DNA of 64,000 bases from JAJFIE01 sp964344255 (lineage in GTDB: Bacteria > Pseudomonadota > Alphaproteobacteria > Rhodospirillales > Casp-alpha2), in the NCBI GenBank assembly GCA_964344255.1, contig CAYFMQ010000003.1:124001-188000 (forward strand). The letters are read 5' to 3'. Below the pieces are notes generated by a model. It had not been told where the DNA came from and searched no databases. It saw only the letters and a list, made by a program, of their open reading frames with translations. Both the position numbers and the translations under genes were made by a program. The first letter of the stretch is position 1. Every line of letters starts with the position of its first letter. Positions 27,135 to 35,097 of the stretch are shown here, piece by piece.

Positions 27135-27866
27135 ATGATCCTGCCCATGCGGCTTGTTGTTTTCATACTCCTTCTCGGTATTGCTGCCTCTGCGTGGGCG
27201 GCATATTTCTTTCTTGGCGGTCTCGCCGAGGATGAAGAAATGGTCATCCGCAGAGAATTTTCGGAAAGCGTGCAGGAAATTGAAGCGCGCGCCTCTGCCG
27301 GCGATGCTGAAATCCAAACTCAAATGGGCCTTTTATACCTGAATGCCCATGAACTGGTCCGGGATCCCGTTGTCGCTGCAACGTGGCTCGAACGCGCCGC
27401 AAGGCAAGGTGAGGCGATTGCGCAATACCAGTTCGGCAGGTTGCTTGAGAAAGGCATCGGCGTACACCAGGATTTTGCCGAGGCCGCCCGCTGGTATGGA
27501 AGGGCGGCAACAATAGGTGGGAACCGGGACGCCAAGTATGCTCTTGGCACTCTCTACTCGCGTGGCCTTGGCGTGGAAAATGATCCTGCCAAGGCATTGC
27601 AATGGTATCGGGAGGCCGCTGACGGGGGGCAACCTGTAGCGCAATTTCTCATCGGCCGCATGTATGAAACTGGCTATGGCGTGCGCGAAGACAAGGTGAA
27701 TTCTTATCTCTGGTATTCACTATCTGCCAGGGACCGTGAAACGGTGATGTCCGAAAATCCGGATTATGATCCGATTGAGGCATTGGATAAGCTGAAGGCA
27801 ACCATGAATAGAAGCCAGATAGAAGCCGGGGAAAAGCTGCTCGATAAATGGCGTCCAGTTTCCTGA
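27135..27866 (+). CDS. Sel1-like repeat (SLR) protein with N-terminal membrane anchor
   Basis: 243 residues: a hydrophobic N-terminal helix (about 5-27) as signal or anchor, then about four Sel1-type repeats of ~36 residues, e.g. QYQFGRLLEKGIGVHQDFAEAARWYGRAA and KYALGTLYSRGLGVENDPAKALQWYREAA (each quoted only in part here as GRLLEKGIGV and GTLYSRGLGV). Such repeats form alpha-solenoid scaffolds for protein binding in the periplasm. ATG 27135 or 27147 could start it. A likely terminator follows. No partner is evident. Confidence 0.82.
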   Translation: MILPMRLVVFILLLGIAASAWAAYFFLGGLAEDEEMVIRREFSESVQEIEARASAGDAEIQTQMGLLYLNAHELVRDPVVAATWLERAARQGEAIAQYQFGRLLEKGIGVHQDFAEAARWYGRAATIGGNRDAKYALGTLYSRGLGVENDPAKALQWYREAADGGQPVAQFLIGRMYETGYGVREDKVNSYLWYSLSARDRETVMSENPDYDPIEALDKLKATMNRSQIEAGEKLLDKWRPVS

Positions 27867-27875
27867 TCGATATCC

Positions 27876-27899
27876 AAAACAGCCTATGGGTTGTTTTAC
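27876..27899 (+). terminator. Short terminator-like hairpin after the Sel1 gene
   Basis: AAAACAGCC pairs with GGTTGTTTT around a TATG loop (nine pairs including one G-T), ten bases after the stop codon, with the T-rich arm acting as the release tract. Confidence 0.55.
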
Positions 27900-27900
27900 G

Positions 27901-27938
27901 TTGACGAACTACCTGAAACCACTTAGATCACCTGAAAC
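27901..27938 (+). promoter_or_regulatory. Promoter/operator candidate with repeated ACCTGAAAC
   Basis: TTGACGAACTACCTGAAACC at 27901-27920 is followed by a second ACCTGAAAC at 27930, 19 bases after the first. A very similar stretch, TTGACGAATCCCTGAAACG, occurs at 30546 before the first dimethylglycine-dehydrogenase-like gene. TTGACG could be a -35 box in both places. Confidence 0.4.
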
Positions 27939-28009
27939 GATTGTTACAGACGATGTCTTAATGATCGATTTTTGACTATGTAGTGTTCATGACAGGGGAG
28001 GAGGGACAG

Positions 28010-28774
28010 GTGGCAAAAATCAAGGCCGTCACATTTGATCTTTGGGATACGTTGATCCATGACGATTCCGATGAACCCAAACGGCAGGCACAAGGCATGC
28101 GGAGCAAGCGCGATGAACGCCGTCATGTCGTCTGGCAGGCGCTGAATGCCATCGAACCGATATCGCTTGAAGACGTCATACTGGCATTCGATGTGGCGGA
28201 TGCCGCCTTCAACAATGTCTGGAAACAGCATTCCGTCACCTGGCTCGTCGAGGAACGGCTGGATGTTATTCTGGGTGGCTTGGGCCGTCGTTTGCCGGGC
28301 GACGCTAGGGAGCAGGTCATCAAGGACCTGGGCTATATGGAAGTAAACATCTTCCCGGATGCTATCGAAGGGGCTCGTGACGCCTTGGCCGATTTGTCGC
28401 AGCGTTATGCCCTGTCGATCGTTTCCGATGCCATTGTTACGCCCGGGGCCGGACTGCGTGATCTACTGGATAAACACGGTTTAAGGGAATTCTTTAAGGG
28501 GTTCGCGTTTTCAGACGAGGTCGGCTATTCGAAGCCCCATCCCAGCATGTTCCATTCCGCCGCCGAGCAGTTGGGCGTTGCCGTTGAAGAAATGGTGCAT
28601 ATCGGTGATCGCGATCATAATGACGTCAAGGGCCCGCAGGCTCTGGGCATGAAGGCTGTTTTGTTCACGGCAACACGCGATAATGACAAGGATACGACAA
28701 CGGCGGATGCTATCTGCGCCAGCCATGCCGACCTGCCGGCCACTATTGATGCCCTGGCTGATGCTTCGGCCTGA
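28010..28774 (+). CDS. HAD-superfamily phosphatase
   Basis: 254 residues from GTG 28010, chosen because GGGGAGGAGGG lies five bases upstream; an in-frame start at 27983 is possible. Motif I is FDLWDTLIHDD (nucleophile Asp near residue 10), motif II SIVSDA, motif III a Lys in GYSKPHP, motif IV HIGDRDHNDVKG. This is the L-2-haloacid dehalogenase/phosphoglycolate phosphatase-like branch. It opens the amine catabolic operon: the amidotransferase gene starts 21 bases later. It may dephosphorylate the product of one of the kinase-like proteins encoded downstream; inferred only. Confidence 0.8.
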   Translation: MAKIKAVTFDLWDTLIHDDSDEPKRQAQGMRSKRDERRHVVWQALNAIEPISLEDVILAFDVADAAFNNVWKQHSVTWLVEERLDVILGGLGRRLPGDAREQVIKDLGYMEVNIFPDAIEGARDALADLSQRYALSIVSDAIVTPGAGLRDLLDKHGLREFFKGFAFSDEVGYSKPHPSMFHSAAEQLGVAVEEMVHIGDRDHNDVKGPQALGMKAVLFTATRDNDKDTTTADAICASHADLPATIDALADASA

Positions 28775-28795
28775 TTTTTAGAAGAGGACAAACAT

Positions 28796-29659
28796 ATGGG
28801 TTTGGAGCCCCGGTTTCTTGTAATAGACGGTTACGTGAAATCCGCCCGCGAAGAACTTGCAGCGGGTGGGGCTACGACAGCAGGCTTTCAGTACAAGGCC
28901 ATGCTGGAAACCTATGCACCGGACTGCTCGGTCGATATTCTCTATCCAAGTGATCCAGGTGCCTCCCTGCCCAAGGGCGCTGAATTATCGCAATATGACG
29001 GCGTCGCCTGGACGGGCTGCAGCTTGTGTGTGTTTGAGGACATTCCCGAAGTGAGGGCGCAGATCGACCTTGCCCGGGAATCCTTTGCCGCAAAGGTTCC
29101 AGGGTTCGGGAGTTGCTGGGCGGCGCAGATCGCCGTTGTCGCTGCCGGCGGACTGGTTCAGGCTAATCCCAATGGGCGGGAAATGGGCATTGCCCGCAAA
29201 ATACAACTGACGCCGGAAGGCCGGGGACATCCGCTGTATGACGGCAAGGCGACGGTGTTTGATGCTTTCATCAGCCATGTTGACGAAATAACGCATCTGC
29301 CGCCGGGCAGCGTCAGCTTGAGTGGCAACGCCTTCACCGCGATCCAGTCCGTCTCCGTCATCCACCAGGGCGGAACGTTCTGGGGTCTGCAGTACCATCC
29401 TGAATATGATCTGCGGGAAATGGCGCGGCTGACCTGGTGCAGGATAGAAAAGCTGAAACAACTTGGTTTCTTCAAAACAACGGAAGACGCCGAAGCTTTT
29501 GTCGAGCTTCTTGAAACACTGCACAACGATCCCACCCGATACGATATCGCCTGGATGCTCGGTATCGACGATGACATCATGGATCAGGGTGTGCGCCAAT
29601 TGGAGGTCAAGAACTGGATCGACAAGCTGGTTTTCCCGACAATGCTGGCAAGGCGGTGA
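28796..29659 (+). CDS. Class I glutamine amidotransferase, stand-alone (copy 1)
   Basis: 287 residues with a complete class I GATase triad: Cys107 in GSCWAAQ, His201 and Glu203 in QYHPEYD. No synthetase domain is attached, as in GMP-synthase-like glutaminases, and a C-terminal extension of about 80 residues follows the triad. It is a tandem paralogue of the next gene, with triad residues at identical positions and the same length. Class I GATases release ammonia from glutamine or cleave gamma-glutamyl bonds. It sits between a HAD phosphatase and a dimethylglycine-dehydrogenase-like gene; what it amidates or hydrolyses is unknown. Confidence 0.85.
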   Translation: MGLEPRFLVIDGYVKSAREELAAGGATTAGFQYKAMLETYAPDCSVDILYPSDPGASLPKGAELSQYDGVAWTGCSLCVFEDIPEVRAQIDLARESFAAKVPGFGSCWAAQIAVVAAGGLVQANPNGREMGIARKIQLTPEGRGHPLYDGKATVFDAFISHVDEITHLPPGSVSLSGNAFTAIQSVSVIHQGGTFWGLQYHPEYDLREMARLTWCRIEKLKQLGFFKTTEDAEAFVELLETLHNDPTRYDIAWMLGIDDDIMDQGVRQLEVKNWIDKLVFPTMLARR

Positions 29660-29665
29660 CATAAC

Positions 29666-30529
29666 ATGCCTCTGACACCGAGAATCCTGCTGGTTGAAGG
29701 AAACCTCCGCGCGCGCTGCGAACTTGTCGAATCTCATGGAACCCTGAGTGCAGGCGGCCGGTACGAAAAATCCTTAAAAGACGTCTGCCCGGGCGTTCAC
29801 ATCGACAAGGTTTTCGGCGCCGAGGTGAATGAGAAGCTGCCGACCGGCAGTGATTTAGCCTCTTACGACGGCATTGTCATCGGCGGTTCCGGGCTGCATG
29901 CCTATCACGATGATCTGTCCGTGACGCGCCAGATCGATCTTGTGCGGGAAATCTTCAAGACTGGTGTGCCTATTCTTGGCAGTTGCTGGGGATTGCAAAT
30001 CGCCGTTATTGCCGCGGGTGGCATCGTCGCCAGGTGCCACAACGACAGGGAAGTGGGGATAGCCCGTAAAATTACCCTGACAGCGGAAGGCCTGGGCCAT
30101 CCCATGTTTCAGGGCAAGACCGCCGTGTTCGATTCTCCCTGCATTCACCTGGATGAAGTTACTCATGTCCCCACTGGTGCTGTGGTGTTGGCCGGAAACA
30201 ATCACAGTGTGATCCAGGCGTTGTCATTTTCCGTGAGTGGCACGGATTTTTGGGGCGTGCAGTACCACCCGGAGTTTGATCTGTTCCACATGGCGCGGCT
30301 GTCCACGCTCTACACCGATATCATGATCGAGGGGGGATTCTATCGCACGGTAGAGGAGGGGCAGGCCCTGGCGGCGGACATGGAAACCCTGCATGCCAAC
30401 CCCGACCGTTACGATTTGGCATGGAAGCTGGGCGTTGATTCCGATGTTCTGGATGATGATGTCAGGACGCTTGAGATCAGAAACTGGATTGAGCGGAAAG
30501 TCATTCCCGGCATGGCGGTTCGCCGTTAA
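29666..30529 (+). CDS. Class I glutamine amidotransferase, stand-alone (copy 2)
   Basis: 287 residues, triad Cys107 (GSCWGLQ), His201 and Glu203 (QYHPEFD). It starts 7 bases after the stop of copy 1. Length, triad spacing and the C-terminal motif (RYDLAW-LGVD-D-LDDDVR-LE-RNWI pattern shared with copy 1) show a duplicated gene, but overall divergence is considerable, so the copies likely have distinct substrates or form a heteromer. Divergence in the nucleophile loop (WGLQ here, WAAQ in copy 1) is notable because WG is the usual form. Co-transcribed with the neighbours. Confidence 0.85.
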   Translation: MPLTPRILLVEGNLRARCELVESHGTLSAGGRYEKSLKDVCPGVHIDKVFGAEVNEKLPTGSDLASYDGIVIGGSGLHAYHDDLSVTRQIDLVREIFKTGVPILGSCWGLQIAVIAAGGIVARCHNDREVGIARKITLTAEGLGHPMFQGKTAVFDSPCIHLDEVTHVPTGAVVLAGNNHSVIQALSFSVSGTDFWGVQYHPEFDLFHMARLSTLYTDIMIEGGFYRTVEEGQALAADMETLHANPDRYDLAWKLGVDSDVLDDDVRTLEIRNWIERKVIPGMAVRR

Positions 30530-30545
30530 GGCAAATTCATTTCGG

Positions 30546-30575
30546 TTGACGAATCCCTGAAACGTGGTTGATGAT
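30546..30575 (+). promoter_or_regulatory. Repeat of the TTGACGAA..CCTGAAAC element before the DMGDH-like gene
   Basis: TTGACGAATCCCTGAAACG at 30546-30564 nearly repeats the element at 27901. With TTGACG as -35, GATGAT at 30570 would be a -10 at 18 bases. It may be an internal promoter for the gene starting at 30600. Confidence 0.35.
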
Positions 30576-30599
30576 TTTCCCGCTAGCTCGGGAGGGAAA

Positions 30600-33029
30600 A
30601 TGTCTGACACCAACGAACAACTTCAGAAATCGGCTCACGTCGTCATCATCGGTGGCGGCATTATCGGCTGCTCAATCGCCTACCATCTGACGCGGTTGGG
30701 CTGGGATGATGTCCTGGTGCTTGAGCAGTTCCAACTGACCCACGGTGCAACATGGCATGCCGCGGGACTGGTTGGTCAGTTACGACCCTCCCAGAATGTA
30801 ACGCGCATGCTGCAGCGGAGCATCGAGCTTTATGACGAGCTTGAAACCGATACCGGCCAGGCTATCGACTGGAAAAAGGTCGGTAGCCTGCGGATCGCCG
30901 CCTCCAATGACCGCATGATGGAATACAAACGAGCCGTGACGACGGCGAAGTCCTTCGGTCTCGATATGCAGTTGCTGACAACGGAGGAAACGAAAGAGCT
31001 TTTCCCCATCATGTCGACGGAAGGCGTCGTGGGTTCGGCCTATCTGGATTCGGACGGCTACGTGGATCCTGCCAGCCTGTGCCAGGCCCTGGCGATCGGG
31101 GCCAGAAAACGCGGCGCAAAATTCGTGCAGGACTGCCGGGTGGCCGGTTTCAGCTATGATGACCGCACGGTCACCGCCGTTGAAACGGACAAGGGAACCG
31201 TCGAGGCGGAGATCGTTGTAAACGCCAGCGGCATGTGGGGGCACGAGCTCGGCAAGATTCTGGGGTGCCGGACGCCAGCCTTTGCTGTCGAGCACCAGTA
31301 CCTGGTGACGGATCCCATCCCCGATCTGCCGCCGGGCATGCCGACCGTGCGTGACCCGGATTTACGGCTCTATTACAAACCCGAAGTGCGTGGCATCGTC
31401 GTTGGCGGTTATGAGGACAACACACCGGCTTTTGCCCGGGACGGGATTCCAGACGGCTGGGACCAGCAACTCATTCAGGAAAACTACGACCGGTTCGAGC
31501 CGTTGGCGAAGAACGCTGCTATCAGAACGCCCATCGTCAACGAAGTTGGCGTGCGCACCATGATAAATGGCGCGATTCCTATTTCGGCGGACGGTGACTT
31601 CGTCATGGGCAAGTCACCTGAATACGACAATGTCTTTGCGGCTTGTGGCTTTATCTACGGTATTGCCGCCGCCGGTGGCGCCGGGGCCGTCATGGCGGAA
31701 TGGATCATGGATGGCAGGCCGAAGCGGGATCTCTGGCCCCTCGACGTCAGGAGGTTCCACTTTCACCACAATACGGACAGGTTCATGTACGACCGCGCCG
31801 TCGAGATTTACGCCAAACACTACGACATGAAGTGGCCGGTCTCCGAGCAGCAGTCCGTCCGCAACATCCGTCACAGTCCCCTCTATCACGTGTTGAAGGA
31901 AAACGGCGCCGTTTTCGGCTCCAAAGCCGGGTGGGAACGTCCTAACTGGTTTGCCCCCGAAGGCGTGACGCCCATAGATGAGCCGTCGTTTACATGGCCC
32001 AACTGGTTCGAGCATGTCGGAAATGAACACAAGGCCGTACGTGACTCCGTCGCCATGATCGACCAGTCCTCTTTCGCCAAAATGGATATCAAGGGGCCGG
32101 GCGCGCTGGGTGCCCTACAGAATCTCTGTATCTCCAATCTGGACCGTGCTGTCGGCAGTGTCATCTATACGCAGATGCTGAACGAGAACGCCGGCATTGA
32201 AGCCGACCTGACCTTCTGCCGATTGGGCGAAGATCATTTCTATGCCGTAACCGGCACGGCTTATGGCGATCACGATTTCGGCTGGATCAGACAGCACATT
32301 CCCAAAGACGGATCGGTTCAGACCGTCGACGTCACCTCTGGCTATGCTGTGATCAACTTGTGCGGCCCCAAGTCGCGGGACGTTCTGACGAGCGTTGCCG
32401 AGGAAGCCGTCGATAATGCTGCGCTGCCGTTCGCCAAATCCGCCCGCTTGACGATTGGAGCTGCGCCGGTGCTGGCCATGCGTACCGCCTTTACCGGCGA
32501 GCTAAGCTTCGAGCTGCATATTCCTTCGGAGTACGCCATTCATGTTTACACGGTACTCCATGAAGCTGGCGGAGAATTCGGTATCCGGGACGCGGGGTAT
32601 CGTGCCATCAATACGTTGCGCATGGAAAAAGGTCTGGTCGCCTGGGCGGCGGACGTGACGCCCGATTACAGCCCGTATCATGCCCGTATGGAACGCCTGA
32701 TTTCCTGGAAAAAAGGGGACTTTATCGGGCGCGCCGCCCTGGAGGCGATTCGTGACAACGGTGCGGACCAGTATCTATGTACTTTCGAGTTGCAGGAAAA
32801 AGCCCCCGTAAACGGCGGTGAAGCCATCTTGCGCAACGGCAAAGTGCTGGGCGTTTCCTGCAGCGCCGATTTCGGTCATACCATTGGCAAGCCCATTGTC
32901 ATGGGTTATGTGCCCGCCGGCGAAGCAGGGCATGAGGACTATCAGGTCGAAGTCTATGGCGAGAGCGTTGCCGCCATACGCTATGACGGACCGATCTATG
33001 ATCCGGCAGGTGAGCGTTTTAGGGCCTGA
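30600..33029 (+). CDS. Dimethylglycine/sarcosine dehydrogenase-like flavoprotein with GcvT domain (copy 1)
   Basis: 809 residues from ATG 30600 (GGAGGG five bases upstream). An N-terminal DAO-type FAD domain has VVIIGGGIIGCS (about 14-25) and the covalent flavin site His53 in TWHAAGL, as in DMGDH and SDH; then the FAO_M linker domain (about 380-440) and a GcvT/aminomethyltransferase domain (about 445-800) that would pass the one-carbon unit to tetrahydrofolate. It oxidatively demethylates an N-methylated amine. Same strand as the amidotransferases. The DeoR gene begins 6 bases behind on the other strand. Related to the gene at 39041 but only moderately similar. Confidence 0.9.
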   Translation: MSDTNEQLQKSAHVVIIGGGIIGCSIAYHLTRLGWDDVLVLEQFQLTHGATWHAAGLVGQLRPSQNVTRMLQRSIELYDELETDTGQAIDWKKVGSLRIAASNDRMMEYKRAVTTAKSFGLDMQLLTTEETKELFPIMSTEGVVGSAYLDSDGYVDPASLCQALAIGARKRGAKFVQDCRVAGFSYDDRTVTAVETDKGTVEAEIVVNASGMWGHELGKILGCRTPAFAVEHQYLVTDPIPDLPPGMPTVRDPDLRLYYKPEVRGIVVGGYEDNTPAFARDGIPDGWDQQLIQENYDRFEPLAKNAAIRTPIVNEVGVRTMINGAIPISADGDFVMGKSPEYDNVFAACGFIYGIAAAGGAGAVMAEWIMDGRPKRDLWPLDVRRFHFHHNTDRFMYDRAVEIYAKHYDMKWPVSEQQSVRNIRHSPLYHVLKENGAVFGSKAGWERPNWFAPEGVTPIDEPSFTWPNWFEHVGNEHKAVRDSVAMIDQSSFAKMDIKGPGALGALQNLCISNLDRAVGSVIYTQMLNENAGIEADLTFCRLGEDHFYAVTGTAYGDHDFGWIRQHIPKDGSVQTVDVTSGYAVINLCGPKSRDVLTSVAEEAVDNAALPFAKSARLTIGAAPVLAMRTAFTGELSFELHIPSEYAIHVYTVLHEAGGEFGIRDAGYRAINTLRMEKGLVAWAADVTPDYSPYHARMERLISWKKGDFIGRAALEAIRDNGADQYLCTFELQEKAPVNGGEAILRNGKVLGVSCSADFGHTIGKPIVMGYVPAGEAGHEDYQVEVYGESVAAIRYDGPIYDPAGERFRA

Positions 33030-33035
33030 AAACGA

Positions 33036-33797
33036 TCAGACGATGACGACGTCGACATTTGCCGCCGCAAGCTGTTCGGCAATGGCGCGTGGCGGTTCTT
33101 TGGTCGTAACCAGGGTATCGACCCTGTCGAAGTTGCAGACCTTGACGAGGGCGCGCCGCTCGAACTTGGAATGATCGGCAACGATGATGACCCTTTTTGC
33201 CTGTTGCATGACGGTTCGGCTGTAATCGGCTTCCCACAACTCGCTATCCATAAGCCCGTTTTCCGCGGAAATGGCGGCAATGGACAGGAAGGCTATATCC
33301 ACCTGGAACTGTTCGACGAAGTTGGTTGCTGTTTCACCAAACGCCGCGCCGTCATCGGCGCGTAATTCCCCGCCTGCCATATACACCCGGTTATCGTTCT
33401 TGCCTGCGAGAGAGCGGGCGACCTCGACGGAATTCGTCACCACGAACAAATTCCGGTGCGACGACAAGGCGTGGGCAACATAGACCGTCGTGCTGCCTGT
33501 ATCGAGCATCAGGGAATTGCCGTTTTCCACCATTTCCGATGCCTGGGCTGCTATGCGGAGCTTTTCATCCCTGTTTTCCTGCATGCGGAGCGTGAAAGGA
33601 TCTTCCCGAAGATAATCCGGCACGACAATGGCGCCATGTACCTTCATTACCAACCCCTCATTGACGAGCCCCCGGACATCACGGCGGATTGTCTCATCGG
33701 AAACGCCCAGGTCTTCTGCAAGTTTTCCGACCGAACAGGTTCCAAAAAGCCTGACAGCTTTCAGGATATCCGTCTGTCGTTTGGTTGGATGCAGCAT
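33036..33797 (-). CDS. DeoR-family transcription regulator (amine island)
   Basis: 253 residues: N-terminal winged HTH (about 8-55; SVGKLAEDLGVSDETIRRDV) and a C-terminal sugar-phosphate-sensor-like domain with NGNSLMLDTGSTT and MAGGELR. DeoR proteins are usually repressors released by a phosphorylated intermediate. It is convergent with the DMGDH-like gene and divergent from the OpuA operon, so the shared 202-bp region with TTTGTTG repeats is its probable site of action. A phosphorylated effector fits the presence of two kinase-like genes downstream; this link is inferred. Confidence 0.88.
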   Translation of the reverse strand: MLHPTKRQTDILKAVRLFGTCSVGKLAEDLGVSDETIRRDVRGLVNEGLVMKVHGAIVVPDYLREDPFTLRMQENRDEKLRIAAQASEMVENGNSLMLDTGSTTVYVAHALSSHRNLFVVTNSVEVARSLAGKNDNRVYMAGGELRADDGAAFGETATNFVEQFQVDIAFLSIAAISAENGLMDSELWEADYSRTVMQQAKRVIIVADHSKFERRALVKVCNFDRVDTLVTTKEPPRAIAEQLAAANVDVVIV

Positions 33798-33810
33798 TAT
33801 GAGGTGATAC

Positions 33811-33974
33811 CTGTTGATTTTGTTGGATTTGAGTTAGAAAACCACACAAAGACACATTAATTCAACAAAAAATTCCAATTTATGTTGAAATTTTGTTGAC
33901 TCTGTTTGTTGAGGAGCGGCATTATTTCCTTAGTGAGGGCAATGCTTTTGTTAAAGAAACAACCATTTTGTTGC
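33811..33974. promoter_or_regulatory. AT-rich divergent promoter region with TTTGTTG-type repeats
   Basis: Between the deoR and opuAC-like genes, (T)TTGTTG or its complement occurs about eight times: near 33811, 33820, 33862 (reverse, TTCAACAAAA), 33883, 33892, 33905, 33948 and 33967. The close spacing suggests a multi-site operator for the DeoR-family regulator. GC content is clearly below that of the flanking genes. Confidence 0.5.
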
Positions 33975-33999
33975 TTCCTCACATCTAGGGAGGTTTTAA

Positions 34000-34956
34000 A
34001 TGAGAAACATTTTTCGCACCATTGTGGGGCTGGTGGCTGCTGTCGGCATGTTCGGCGCAGTATCGACAAAGGCTGTGGCTGGCGTTGAATCGACCGATCC
34101 CATTAAACTCACGCTGCATGACTGGACCGGCCAATACCTGACGGTCAACATCATGGCATCGGTTCTAAAGGAAGCCGGTTACAACGTCGAACTGGTCCAG
34201 GCGGACTACATCGCCCAGTTTGCCGGTCTTGAATCCGGCGATCTGCATATTGCCATGGAAATGTGGGAAACCACCGGCAAGGACGCCATGGAAGCTTCGC
34301 TTGCGACGGGTAAGACCGTTGATCTTGGCGAGACCGGCATGGATGCCAAGGAAGAGTGGTGGTACCCGTCCTACATGAAGGAACGCTGCCCCGGTCTGCC
34401 GGACTGGAATGCGTTGAACGATTGCGCGGAAGCGTTCTCGACGCCTGAAACGGCGCCGAGCGGACGTTATCTTGGCGGACCCGTGACTTGGGGTGGGTAT
34501 GACGACGAACGAGTCGAAGCCCTTGGTCTGGATTATGAAGTGGTTCACGCCGGAACGGATGCCGCCCTGTTCGCTGAACTTGAATCCGCCTATCAGCGCA
34601 AGGATCCGATCTTGTTGTGGATCTACGCACCGCACTGGGCTGTCGCCAAGTTTGAAGGTGAATGGGTTGAATTCCCAACCTATACGGACGAGTGCTACAA
34701 CGACCCGTCCTGGGGTATCAACCCGAATATGGCCTATGACTGTGGCAAGCCTTTCGGCTGGATCAAGAAGGTCGGCTGGAAAGACGGCGAAAAGAAATGG
34801 CCGGGCGCCTATAAAGCGGTTCGTGCTTTCCACATCGATAATGCCGAGATGAGCGCCATGGTTGGGGAAGTCGACCTCAACGGACGTTCCGTCGAGGATG
34901 TTGTCGCTGAGTGGATGAGCAACAACAAGGCTCGCTGGTCCGAATGGATTAAGTAA
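34000..34956 (+). CDS. OpuAC/ProX-type substrate-binding protein of quaternary amine ABC transporter
   Basis: 318 residues with a signal peptide (MRNIFRTIVGLVAAVG..., cleavage around AVAG at 25-28) and a periplasmic binding fold of the OpuAC family. Several Trp (KLTLHDWTGQY, EEWWYPSY, LLWIYAPHWAV) could form the aromatic box that binds quaternary ammonium groups such as glycine betaine or choline. ATPase and permease follow, so this is the receptor of an importer. A hairpin follows at 34975, often seen after binding-protein genes. The exact ligand is not readable; the cluster suggests a betaine or N-methyl compound. Confidence 0.88.
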   Translation: MRNIFRTIVGLVAAVGMFGAVSTKAVAGVESTDPIKLTLHDWTGQYLTVNIMASVLKEAGYNVELVQADYIAQFAGLESGDLHIAMEMWETTGKDAMEASLATGKTVDLGETGMDAKEEWWYPSYMKERCPGLPDWNALNDCAEAFSTPETAPSGRYLGGPVTWGGYDDERVEALGLDYEVVHAGTDAALFAELESAYQRKDPILLWIYAPHWAVAKFEGEWVEFPTYTDECYNDPSWGINPNMAYDCGKPFGWIKKVGWKDGEKKWPGAYKAVRAFHIDNAEMSAMVGEVDLNGRSVEDVVAEWMSNNKARWSEWIK

Positions 34957-34974
34957 AGGCTTTTCAATGGTTAT

Positions 34975-35004
34975 GAAGGATGGTCACACATGTGACTGTC
35001 CTTC
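34975..35004 (+). repeat. Hairpin between binding-protein and ATPase genes
   Basis: GAAGGATGGTCAC pairs with GTGACTGTCCTTC (two G-T pairs) around an ACAT loop, 19 bases after the stop codon. No T tract. This type of stem typically protects the upstream mRNA and lets the binding protein be made in excess over ATPase and permease. Confidence 0.6.
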
Positions 35005-35097
35005 TAAACCAGCGGGAATCTCGCTAATCTTTCTATCAATGATGTATCGAGGCTATCAGGTTAACCTCGTGACGGTCTGCTTGTGACTTGAATTGAT

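Noticed and set aside
33811..33974. TTTGTTG repeats as a CRISPR-like array
   Set aside because: Repeats are too short and irregular, and no cas genes exist in the window.
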